A stretch of 7,571 nucleotides of DNA from an uncultured Bacteroidales bacterium (GCA_947177325.1 CAMWUH010000095.1:1-7571); one strand, 5' to 3'; numbered from the stretch's first letter, positions 1 to 6,873 are shown. Notes: a model not told the origin generated them from the sequence alone. Program-made: numbers and translations.

Positions 1-1968
1 GTCTATGACACCGAAACCAAAAAGACCACTCAAATAACCGACGGATCTACCTATGCCTACCGCAACGGCGCCTTTGAATATAACTGGGCCCCGGATTCTC
101 ACTGGCTCGTGCTCGAAACCCTCGGCAACCGCCACGACCCTTACTCTGACATTGCTATTGTAAACATTGCTGACCGTCAGCTCCACTACCTCACCCGCAG
201 CGGATACACCGACCAGCAACCCCGCTTCGTGATGAACGGCGAGGCTGTCCTGTTCCTCTCAGAGCGCTACGGCATGCGCAACCACGCCTCGTGGGGCACT
301 CAAGAAGATGTCATGATTGCGTTCCTCACTCGCGACGCCTACGATAAATATATGCTCTCCGAGGAAGACTATCAGCTCCGCAAAGAGCTTGAAAAGCAAA
401 AAGAGAAAAAGGCTAAAGAAGCCGACGACAAAAAAGCCGACAAAGACAAAGACAAGGATAAGGATAAAGACAAGGACAAAAAAGCTGAGCCTCTGAAAGT
501 TGACATTGAAGGCCTCCAAGACCGCGTCGTCCGCCTTACCCCCTTCTCTACCTCTATCAGCGATGCTTGGGTCGACAACGACGGCAAAAAGCTTTACTAT
601 CTCGCTGCCACTGATGGCGACTTCGATCTCTGGGCGCTCGAATTGCGCGATCCCGAAGCCAAAGTCGACACCCGTCTGGGCCTCAAAGGTGGCGGTGCGC
701 TCATCCCCACTGCCGACGCCAAAACCCTCCTCATTTCAGGCGACAAGATGAAAACCTACAAGGTCGACAGCGGCAAAACCAAAGCCGTTACCGGTTCTAC
801 GCCCCAAACCATTGATCTGGCTGCCGAGCGCGAAGCAATGTTTGACTACGTCAAGCTTCAGGAAGATAAAATGTTCTACACCCCTACGCTCCACGGTGTT
901 GACTGGCCCGCTATGACTGCCAACTACCGTCGCTTCCTTCCTCACATCAACAACAACTACGACTTCTCCGAAATGCTTTCGGAGCTCCTCGGTGAGCTCA
1001 ACGTGAGCCACACCGGCAGCGGCTATCGAGGCAACGAAGCCAACAACGTGACCGACCGCACCGGCAGCCTCGGCCTTATATTCGACCTCACCTACACCGG
1101 CAATGGTCTCAAAGTGGCTGAGATTATTCAGCGCGGCCCCTTTGACAACGCATGGACCGAGCTTAAGCCCGGCGCTATCATCACCTATATAAACGGCACC
1201 CAACTCAAAGCCGGTGCCGATATAGCTTCTCTCCTCAACAACACCGCATGGAAGAAGACTCTCATCGGCTTTACTCCCGCCGATGGCAAAGCAACCGTTG
1301 AAGAGGTTATCATGCCCGTTCCGGCTGCCTACGAGAGCAACTTGCTCTACGACCGTTGGGTCAAACAACGTCAGGCCGACGTTGAACGTCTATCAGGCGG
1401 TCGCCTCGGCTACGTCCACATCGAGTCGATGGATGATGCCTCCTTCCGCAAAGTCTATTCCGACCTGCTCGGTCGCTACAACAACTGCGAAGGCGTGATT
1501 GTCGACATCCGCTTCAACGGCGGTGGCCGCCTGCACGAAGATGTTGAGGTGCTCCTCTCCGGCGAGAAATATTTCACTCAGGTAATCCGCAACGTTGAAA
1601 TCGGCGACATGCCGTCGCGCCGATGGGACAAACCCTCAATCATGCTCATGGCAGAGCCCTGCTACTCCAACGCTCATGGCACCCCCTGGGTCTACAAACA
1701 CAAAAACATTGGTCAACTCGTAGGCATGCCCGTAGCCGGCACCATGACCTCGGTCAACTGGCTGACCCTTCAAGATCCGTCGCTCTACTTCGGCATCCCC
1801 GTCGTAGGCTATCAGCTCCCCGACGGCTCTTATCTTGAAAACACCCAGCTGGAGCCCGACATCAAGATTGCCAACGACCCCGCCGTTATCGTTACCGGCG
1901 AAGACCAGCAACTCAAAGCCGCCGTCGACGCCCTCCTCCGCCAAATTGACCAATCCAAAAAGAAATAA
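1..1968 (+). CDS. Tricorn-like S41 serine protease, C-terminal part (5' end outside window)
   Basis: The frame is open from base 1 to TAA at 1966-1968, giving 655 residues. An internal GTG at 109 is not the start, because propeller-like sequence continues upstream of it. Visible order (fragment numbering): end of a beta-propeller (about 1-110), a very charged Lys/Glu/Asp linker (about 120-165), more propeller strands (about 175-265), a tricorn C1-type helical region (about 270-340), a PDZ domain (about 355-440) and an S41 core (about 468-622). Candidate catalytic residues match the tricorn tetrad: Ser336-His337 in NVSHTG, nucleophile Ser556 in CYSNAHG, and Glu613 in YLENTQLEPD. The DIRFNGGG stretch (502-509) is typical of S41 folds. 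Tricorn homologues degrade peptides released by other proteases. Bacteroidota members are usually near 1,050-1,100 residues (from memory), so roughly 400 are missing here. Localisation cannot be judged without the N-terminus. The call is secure; the substrate is unknown. Confidence 0.93.
   Translation, partial: VYDTETKKTTQITDGSTYAYRNGAFEYNWAPDSHWLVLETLGNRHDPYSDIAIVNIADRQLHYLTRSGYTDQQPRFVMNGEAVLFLSERYGMRNHASWGTQEDVMIAFLTRDAYDKYMLSEEDYQLRKELEKQKEKKAKEADDKKADKDKDKDKDKDKDKKAEPLKVDIEGLQDRVVRLTPFSTSISDAWVDNDGKKLYYLAATDGDFDLWALELRDPEAKVDTRLGLKGGGALIPTADAKTLLISGDKMKTYKVDSGKTKAVTGSTPQTIDLAAEREAMFDYVKLQEDKMFYTPTLHGVDWPAMTANYRRFLPHINNNYDFSEMLSELLGELNVSHTGSGYRGNEANNVTDRTGSLGLIFDLTYTGNGLKVAEIIQRGPFDNAWTELKPGAIITYINGTQLKAGADIASLLNNTAWKKTLIGFTPADGKATVEEVIMPVPAAYESNLLYDRWVKQRQADVERLSGGRLGYVHIESMDDASFRKVYSDLLGRYNNCEGVIVDIRFNGGGRLHEDVEVLLSGEKYFTQVIRNVEIGDMPSRRWDKPSIMLMAEPCYSNAHGTPWVYKHKNIGQLVGMPVAGTMTSVNWLTLQDPSLYFGIPVVGYQLPDGSYLENTQLEPDIKIANDPAVIVTGEDQQLKAAVDALLRQIDQSKKK
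439..480 (+). repeat. In-frame hexanucleotide repeat encoding (Asp-Lys)7
   Basis: Seven consecutive GAY-AAR codon pairs encode alternating Asp and Lys in the linker between propeller segments of the tricorn-like protease. Third positions vary (GAC/GAT, AAA/AAG), so the array is not a perfect DNA repeat. Adding or losing one 6-bp unit would keep the frame and change only linker length. Flanking sequence is also Lys/Glu/Asp rich, which suggests an exposed, flexible or single-helix spacer. Confidence 0.9.
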
Positions 1969-1990
1969 CCCCCGAGAACTTCAAAAGCAG

Positions 1991-2105
1991 AAATCCTGAT
2001 TTTTCTTTACTTGACGCAACCGGCTGCGCAATATATCAAGCCATTAACCTCATAGCTCTTGTAGCATAGGTGTATTGCGCTCCGGCTGTGTCAGGAAATC
2101 AGATT
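1991..2105. repeat. Long imperfect inverted repeat / potential large hairpin
   Basis: The left arm (1996-2033) is the imperfect reverse complement of the right arm (2073-2102). GCGCAATA (2026-2033) pairs with TATTGCGC (2073-2080). CCGG (2020-2023) pairs with CCGG (2082-2085). Bases 2010-2018 pair with 2087-2095, including two G-U pairs if read as RNA. CTGATTT (1996-2002) pairs with AAATCAG (2096-2102) after an asymmetric internal loop. The apical loop is about 39 nt (2034-2072). It could be a structured 3' region shared by two convergent genes, a decayed small transposable element, or an RNA. No target-site duplication was seen. Confidence 0.6.
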
Positions 2106-2233
2106 GCACGATGGGAATCACATAAAGGCTATTCTATTGTCACTCGCAATCGCCGCGGGCACTAAAAGTGGATCAGTCGCAAAACCCGGTTGAAATGTTA
2201 TAAAACCGAGTAAAGAATTTGTCTACACATTGA

Positions 2234-2278
2234 GCTGCGCAGCAGCGACGTTTATGCCAAACTCGGACGCAGTCCGAG
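2234..2278. repeat. Palindrome GCTGCGCAGC plus perfect hairpin CTCGGAC-GCA-GTCCGAG
   Basis: GCTGCGCAGC at 2234-2243 is a perfect 10-bp palindrome. Eighteen bases further on, CTCGGAC (2262-2268) and GTCCGAG (2272-2278) form a perfect 7-bp stem with a GCA loop. No T-run follows on the plus strand, so a classical terminator is doubtful. The stretch from here to about 2395 has the look of a dispersed intergenic repeat, but that is an impression and not demonstrated. Confidence 0.6.
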
Positions 2279-2399
2279 GACGTCAAGTCAAAGGAGCCGA
2301 TGAGTCCACGCTGAAAAGTGTTGACGATGTTGAGCAAACAAAGAATATCTACCGTTGAAACGCTTTTCTATCCCGTTGCCGGAAATTATGGATGCAAGG

Positions 2400-3782
2400 T
2401 CACTCGGAGGCTTTGTTGAGGTGGTGGTGCCAGACGGGGTAGAAAATTTCGCGCCAGCGATAGGAGCAGAAGCGCACCATGCCGTAGGAGATTGCAGCCG
2501 CAATCATCAATGGTAGGAACATGGAGAAGTCGCCACTCATCTCTACGGTCAAAAAGAGCGCCATCAACGGCGCTTGGATGCACCCGGCCATTGCTCCGGC
2601 CATGCCGAAGTAGGCAAAATCAGGGGCCGACAGGTGGGTGCCGAACACCTGATTTGAGAAGATGGCAAAGAGATAGCCGGCTAATGCTCCGGCAAACAAT
2701 GTCGGCGCGAAGTCACCACCGATACCACCTCCTGAGTTGGTGGTCTGAGTGGCAAAACCCTTGACGGCCAAGGTTGCGGCCAACACGGCCATTATGCCCC
2801 AGGGGCCGACAGCGTGGAAGATAGAGCCGTCCATGAGTGTGTCGGTGCGTCCGTTCATCAAATTGCCTGCCACATCGTAGCCCTCGCCATAAAGGTTGGG
2901 AAACAGGAATAGCAATAGCGCAAGAAACAGGCCGGAAAAAATGTTTTTGACCCACACGTTTTTAAAAAATCCGTTGAGGAATTTCTCGCTGCGGGTCATG
3001 CAGAATGTGTACCATAGCGAATAGGCACCGACCGCTATGCCCATTGCCACCACAGCGGGCAATATCGCCGGGTCGAACGCTTTGACGGCATGATAGGGAA
3101 TGTCCATAGTGCATCCGGAGAGCAGATAGGCGGTAACGCCGGCCATCAGGCAGCCAACAAGGAGGCCTATAACTGAAAAGGTGGTTATTTCCAAAGCCAT
3201 TACCTCAAGAGTGAACAGGGCGCCGCCTATGGGGGCTTTGAAGATGCCGGCAATGCCACACCCGGCTCCAACGCCGATGAGCACACGCATCTGTTGGTCG
3301 GTCAAGCCGAATGCCCGGCCAAGATTACTGCCAATGGCAGCTCCAGTATAGGCGATAGGGCCTTCAGAGCCGGCCGAGCCGCCGAAGCCGAGGGTTAGTG
3401 ATGCGCCGAATATCGGGGCAAATACCAGTCGCGACGGCATATAATAGTTTTTCTTCCGGAGGGCAACGTTAAGGCGCTCGGTGCCATGCTCAAGGGGCAG
3501 TTTGATGATGTAGCGGGCGTAGATGCCGGCAAGCACTATGCCCAGGAACGGAAACAGAAGCAGATGCCAGGTAGAGTGTGCAACCGGCAGCCCCCCGACG
3601 ACTGCTTTTGAAATCAGCCCTATCAGCAATTTCATTAATGCCGCTCCGCAGCCACACAACACGCCAACCACTCCGCAAAGGAAGAAGAAGTGGCCACGGT
3701 CGCCAAACAGCCGGCACGATACCGGGGTGATTGACTCGGCGAAGAGCCTCACGGCGTGTTTGAATTTGTGGACTATTGACAT
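2400..3782 (-). CDS. CLC-family voltage-gated chloride channel / Cl-/H+ antiporter
   Basis: The 460-residue polytopic inner-membrane protein starts at ATG 3782-3780 and ends with TGA at 2402-2400. It has no C-terminal CBS domains, so it is the short bacterial type. Diagnostic CLC segments are present: GSEGP at 138-142 with the gating glutamate Glu140 (E. coli ClC-ec1 Glu148), FKAPIGGALFTLEVM at 181-195, and GGDFAP at 355-360 (the GxFxP motif). Tyr448 in IFYPVW is the likely central anion-coordinating tyrosine. The position of the internal proton glutamate (ec1 Glu203) is Val194, as in CLC channels, and the helix-D GSGIP motif is degenerate (EHGTE, 98-102). These proteins move chloride or other anions through each subunit of a dimer. 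The gene lies 15 bp behind the acyl-CoA synthetase gene and is probably cotranscribed with it. The family is secure; channel versus antiporter is open. Confidence 0.95.
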   Translation of the reverse strand: MSIVHKFKHAVRLFAESITPVSCRLFGDRGHFFFLCGVVGVLCGCGAALMKLLIGLISKAVVGGLPVAHSTWHLLLFPFLGIVLAGIYARYIIKLPLEHGTERLNVALRKKNYYMPSRLVFAPIFGASLTLGFGGSAGSEGPIAYTGAAIGSNLGRAFGLTDQQMRVLIGVGAGCGIAGIFKAPIGGALFTLEVMALEITTFSVIGLLVGCLMAGVTAYLLSGCTMDIPYHAVKAFDPAILPAVVAMGIAVGAYSLWYTFCMTRSEKFLNGFFKNVWVKNIFSGLFLALLLFLFPNLYGEGYDVAGNLMNGRTDTLMDGSIFHAVGPWGIMAVLAATLAVKGFATQTTNSGGGIGGDFAPTLFAGALAGYLFAIFSNQVFGTHLSAPDFAYFGMAGAMAGCIQAPLMALFLTVEMSGDFSMFLPLMIAAAISYGMVRFCSYRWREIFYPVWHHHLNKASE

Positions 3783-3797
3783 TGTTGAGGGAAGTTG

Positions 3798-5462
3798 TTA
3801 TTTATAGAGGAAGCGGCGGATGGAGTGTTTGGGGGTTTTCTCGAATGGCTCGTCGCGTAGCTCGACAGATGCAACGCGGCTGTAGGCCGGAACGTTGCGG
3901 TTGAGCTGAACGAGGTTCAAGTCCATGATTTCGGATAGTTTTTCGCGCGATATGGATGCTTTTTTTGCAGCCTCATAGTCGGGCACAATCAAAGCAACAA
4001 GTTTGCCGCCGCGCTCCACAACGAGCGACTCGGCAACGAAAGGAAGCGTATTGAGCTCGTTTTCGATCTCTTCGGGATAGATATTCTGGCCGGAAGGACC
4101 GAGAATCATGCTCTTGTCGCGGCCGCGAATAAAGAGGTAGCCGTCGGCGTCGCGCTCAACCACGTCGCCGGTGTTCATCCAGCCATCGACATCCATAACG
4201 GCCTCGGTGGCTTCGGGGTTCTTATAGTAACCGAGCATGACATTATCACCCTTAACCCAAAGAGTGCCGGCTTGATGAGCGGGATCAGGGGAGTCGATGC
4301 GAACCTCCATGCGGTCAACAACCTTGCCGCATGAACCGGCTTTTTGAGTCGACCATTCGCAATAGGAAATCAGCGGGGCACATTCTGTCATGCCGTAGCC
4401 AATAGTGTAGGGGAAGCCGATGCGGCGCAGGAATGCCTCGACCTCCGAGCTAAGAGCAGCTCCACCGATAATCAGTTGCTCAAGATTGCCGCCAAAAGCA
4501 GCTATCATCTGCTTTTTGACTTTTGAAAAAATGACTTTGTTGAGCAAGGGAATTTTGGCGAGAGTCTTCACCGGCTGTTTCTGCAGAGCGGGGAAAACTT
4601 TGTTGCGCACGATTTTTTCAATGACCAATGGCACTGTTACCACCAGTTTTGGCTTGACTTCAGCAAAGGCGTCGAGGAGAATTTTAGGTGATGGAACGCG
4701 GCCGAGGAATGTGATATGACACCCTTTAAGCAGCGGGAAAATAAGCTCGACGAGCATTCCGAACATGTGGGCTAACGGGAGCATCGACACCATGCCGTCG
4801 CCGGGGTGGAGATAGGGGATGTTGTCGACCGCGTAGCGGGCGTTGCTCCAAAGAGCGCGATAGGGAATCATAACGCCTTTGGAATTACCGGTAGAGCCGG
4901 AAGTGTAGTTGATAACGGCGAGGTCGTCGGGGTTGGGCGAGAAATAGCGGCTGGAGAAATCGGAGGGGGTAACACCATCGGGGAATGAAGCTTTAAAGCT
5001 ATCCTCGAAGTTGTTGACGGCATCGGCAAAGCGGCGCGCCGGGGTTTCGAGTGCGGTATCGGAGTCTATGTCGATAACGCCATCGAGCGAGGGGAATTTG
5101 CCTATGTTGAGTTGTTGCCAGATAGCTGTGTCAACAAAGAGCAGTCGTGCGTCGGAGTGATTAATCAAATCGGTCATCTGGTCAGGGTGGAACTCATGAA
5201 GAATGGGCACGCATGTGGCGCCGTAGGTCAGACACGACAGGAAGGCGACCGCCCAGTTGACCGAGTTCTTGCCGATGAGGGCAATTTTATCGCCCGGACG
5301 AATACCGGCTTTTTCAAAAAGGAGGTGATTGCGAGCTATGCGAGTGGCGAGTTGGCCATAAGTGATTGCTTCTTGATGGAGGTCGGACATCGCCTCCACA
5401 TTCCAGTTGCGGGCAATAGTGGCCCTAAGCATTTCCACTAAATTTTCATTGATTTTTTCCAT
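3798..5462 (-). CDS. AMP-forming long-chain-type acyl-CoA synthetase (ANL superfamily)
   Basis: The protein of 554 residues is predicted to activate a fatty acid to acyl-AMP and then acyl-CoA in the cytoplasm. The ATP-binding P-loop YTSGSTGNSKGV is at 186-197, the A5 motif YGMTE at 356-360, the A7 motif TGD at 431-433, and the hinge/A8 region GRDKSMILGPSGQNIYPEEIE begins at 447. An in-frame ATG at 5576 would add 38 hydrophobic, low-complexity residues. I chose ATG 5462 (MEKINEN) because that is where family-like sequence begins and because a promoter-like -7 box (5545-5538) lies inside the longer version. The C-terminal TPKHSIRR (543-550) lacks Lys at the usual A10 catalytic position (Ser547), with Lys545 two residues earlier. 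The stop is 15 bp before the CLC gene, indicating an operon. Exact acyl chain preference cannot be told; acyl-ACP or other ligase activity is possible. Confidence 0.92.
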   Translation of the reverse strand: MEKINENLVEMLRATIARNWNVEAMSDLHQEAITYGQLATRIARNHLLFEKAGIRPGDKIALIGKNSVNWAVAFLSCLTYGATCVPILHEFHPDQMTDLINHSDARLLFVDTAIWQQLNIGKFPSLDGVIDIDSDTALETPARRFADAVNNFEDSFKASFPDGVTPSDFSSRYFSPNPDDLAVINYTSGSTGNSKGVMIPYRALWSNARYAVDNIPYLHPGDGMVSMLPLAHMFGMLVELIFPLLKGCHITFLGRVPSPKILLDAFAEVKPKLVVTVPLVIEKIVRNKVFPALQKQPVKTLAKIPLLNKVIFSKVKKQMIAAFGGNLEQLIIGGAALSSEVEAFLRRIGFPYTIGYGMTECAPLISYCEWSTQKAGSCGKVVDRMEVRIDSPDPAHQAGTLWVKGDNVMLGYYKNPEATEAVMDVDGWMNTGDVVERDADGYLFIRGRDKSMILGPSGQNIYPEEIENELNTLPFVAESLVVERGGKLVALIVPDYEAAKKASISREKLSEIMDLNLVQLNRNVPAYSRVASVELRDEPFEKTPKHSIRRFLYK

Positions 5463-5537
5463 AAAAAACAGTTGAAATATATAGAAAAGGCTGACAAAAA
5501 AGTCAACAAGCTTTAAATATAACGCTTGTAGAGGCAA

Positions 5538-5545
5538 CAAAGTTA
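5538..5545 (-). promoter_or_regulatory. Bacteroidota -7-like promoter box for the acyl-CoA synthetase/CLC operon
   Basis: The minus strand reads TAACTTTG here, an exact match to the Bacteroidota -7 consensus TAnnTTTG. It lies 75 bp upstream of ATG 5462, implying a 5' leader of about 70 nt. No good -33 TTTG was found at normal spacing (the nearest TTG on this strand is 28 bp upstream), so this is a motif match only. Confidence 0.45.
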
Positions 5546-5639
5546 GTAAATAACCACTGAATAGAGCGTTTTTCAAGGAATAAATTGCTAAAAACCGCTA
5601 AAAAATCGCCTGAGACATCCACATCTTAAAATAAATAAC

Positions 5640-5647
5640 TATTTTTG
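5640..5647 (+). promoter_or_regulatory. Bacteroidota -7-like promoter box for the DUF4369/TlpA-like gene
   Basis: TATTTTTG matches the TAnnTTTG -7 consensus exactly, 32 bp before ATG 5680, which would give a leader of roughly 25 nt. No clear -33 TTTG element is seen upstream. Two copies of GCTAAAAA (5587-5594, 5597-5604), spaced 10 bp apart or one helical turn, lie between the two divergent boxes and could be a regulator site, but AT-rich chance is equally likely. Confidence 0.45.
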
Positions 5648-5679
5648 CATTATGACAATTAAAAAACATAACCCGGATT

Positions 5680-6750
5680 ATGATAAAGAAAACCATTATG
5701 CCCTTTGTTGCCGCCATTACATTGGCCGCCTGCACCGCCCACGCTGACGTTAACCGCTATAACTTTACCGTGCCTATCTCCAACACCCCCGACGGCTCGA
5801 AAGTCGTGCTTGTTGACTTTGACCTTGACCAGCCTGTTGACAGCGCTTATGTTGAAAACGGCCGTGTAAGCTTCGACGGCACAGTCGAAAATCCTTTCAT
5901 CGGCCGACTGATAGTTAACGGCGTCAGAGGCCGCATGTTTGTGGTGGAACCCGGCGAAATCACCTTTGAATTGAAAACAACCTCAGGCACTCCTCTCAAC
6001 GACGAGTGGACCCGCTATCGCGATGCGTATCAAGAACTTGGCCGCCAATATCAGGCGCTCCCCGAAGATGCCGACGAGGCACAGCAACAAGCTATCATTG
6101 ACCGCGCAAACGCTCTTTCCGACTCAATCATTGCCGCTAACGCCAACAACGCTCTCGGTGCTTACCTCTTCCTCCAGGAAGCATATAACTTAGAGCCTGA
6201 GGAGCTAAATGCCGCTTTGGAACGCTGGCCCAAATTCCGCGACTCGAAACGTATTCAAAAGGTAATTGAAACTTTTGCTCGCAAAGAGGCTACAGCAGCC
6301 GGTCAACATTTCACCGACTTCACTATCGAGCATGACGGTAAAACCTACAAACTCAGCGACTATGCCGGCAAAGGTACTCCTCTGTTGGTTGACTTCTGGG
6401 CAAGCTGGTGCGGCCCCTGCCGACGTGAATCAATAGTGCTGAAAGATCTTTACAGCCAGTATCACGACCGTGGCTTGGAAATTCTCGGTGTGGCAGTGTG
6501 GGATGAGCCTGAAAACACTCTGGAAGCAATCGAAGATCTGCAGCTCCCCTGGTTGCAGATTATTAACGGACAGACCATTCCCACCGACCTCTACGGCATC
6601 TTGGGCATTCCACACATCATGATGATTGACGGCGACGGCACCATTCTGTTCCGTGGTCTTCAGGGGGATGAACTCCGCGAAGCTGTGGCACAAGCTATGG
6701 GCGACGGCGTCATGCCGATAGAAGTGCCCGAAGCTGAAGCAGCCGAGTAA
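5680..6750 (+). CDS. Exported DUF4369 + TlpA-like thioredoxin-fold protein
   Basis: The protein has 356 residues. The N-terminus is an export signal with a Lys-Lys start and a hydrophobic core. LAAC (15-18) reads as a lipobox with Cys18, but AHA|D (20-23) also suits ordinary signal peptidase I, so the anchoring is ambiguous. Residues about 26-105 look like the beta-rich DUF4369 domain. A helical segment follows (about 108-205), and a TlpA/AhpC-type thioredoxin domain fills about 208-342. The redox motif WCGPC is at 243-247 and the cis-proline is Pro311 in GIPH. Both cysteines are intact, so it is probably a periplasmic or membrane-facing thiol-disulfide oxidoreductase. Such proteins are abundant in Bacteroidota and mostly without known substrates. 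The tail is acidic (EVPEAEAAE). There is no Shine-Dalgarno sequence, as is usual in the phylum. The gene is divergent from the acyl-CoA synthetase operon and ends before a strong terminator. Confidence 0.93.
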   Translation: MIKKTIMPFVAAITLAACTAHADVNRYNFTVPISNTPDGSKVVLVDFDLDQPVDSAYVENGRVSFDGTVENPFIGRLIVNGVRGRMFVVEPGEITFELKTTSGTPLNDEWTRYRDAYQELGRQYQALPEDADEAQQQAIIDRANALSDSIIAANANNALGAYLFLQEAYNLEPEELNAALERWPKFRDSKRIQKVIETFARKEATAAGQHFTDFTIEHDGKTYKLSDYAGKGTPLLVDFWASWCGPCRRESIVLKDLYSQYHDRGLEILGVAVWDEPENTLEAIEDLQLPWLQIINGQTIPTDLYGILGIPHIMMIDGDGTILFRGLQGDELREAVAQAMGDGVMPIEVPEAEAAE

Positions 6751-6777
6751 GAGGCAGCCCTGAAATGCACATGTAAT

Positions 6778-6811
6778 ATAAAATCTCGGAGTCAACACTC
6801 CGAGATTTTAT
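6778..6811 (+). terminator. Strong intrinsic-type terminator after the TlpA-like gene
   Basis: A perfect 15-bp inverted repeat (6778-6792 and 6797-6811) with a CAAC loop starts 27 bp after the stop codon. The stem has a GC-rich centre (CTCGGAGT), an A-rich 5' foot and a T-rich 3' foot (TTTTATT), so it could work in either direction. It separates the TlpA-like gene from the VanZ-like gene. Confidence 0.88.
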
Positions 6812-6823
6812 TATCTAATTACG

Positions 6824-6843
6824 AACTGCCGGGACCGGCAGTT
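6824..6843 (+). other. Second perfect hairpin between the terminator and the VanZ-like gene
   Basis: AACTGCCG (6824-6831) and CGGCAGTT (6836-6843) form a perfect 8-bp stem with a GGAC loop, 12 bp after the terminator and 30 bp before the VanZ-like start. It is followed by TCAGATAAGG, without a T-run. It may be a backup terminator or a leader structure of the next gene. Confidence 0.6.
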
Positions 6844-6873
6844 TCAGATAAGGATATGAATTGACAATAGGAA

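Larger units (their letters stand above)
1969..2399. other. Intergenic region between convergent genes, structured, no gene recognised
   Basis: This 431-bp stretch separates the stop codons of the tricorn-like protease (plus) and the CLC protein (minus). It holds an imperfect inverted repeat (1991-2105), a 10-bp palindrome (2234-2243) and a perfect 7-bp hairpin (2262-2278). A short AT-only hairpin at 1991-2002, followed by a T-rich run to 2008, could be a weak terminator for the protease gene. A 34-codon ATG frame exists at 2254-2358, but it has no recognisable ribosome site or family. No tRNA or known regulatory RNA was recognised. Confidence 0.6.

Noticed and set aside
736..1368. 210-codon minus-strand open frame inside the protease gene
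   Set aside because: It is opposite a clearly coding, C-ending-codon gene whose composition keeps the reverse frame open. The translation shows no family features.
1991..2105. Invertible phase-variable promoter flanked by inverted repeats
   Set aside because: The spacer is only about 39 bp, the arms are imperfect, there is no promoter motif inside, and no recombinase gene is nearby. Both flanking genes point toward the element.
2298..2320. Hammerhead-ribozyme-like string CGATGAGTCC...CTGAAAAG
   Set aside because: The invariant CUGANGA core is not matched (CCGATGA), and no proper stem II or flanking stems I and III can be formed.
2254..2358. 34-codon plus-strand frame in the intergenic gap
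   Set aside because: It has no ribosome site, promoter or recognisable family, and it overlaps the hairpin at 2262-2278. Chance is the simplest explanation.
5463..5576. N-terminal membrane extension of the acyl-CoA synthetase
   Set aside because: The extra 38 residues are low-complexity, arise from AT-rich DNA, and contain a -7-like promoter box. The family-like sequence starts at 5462.
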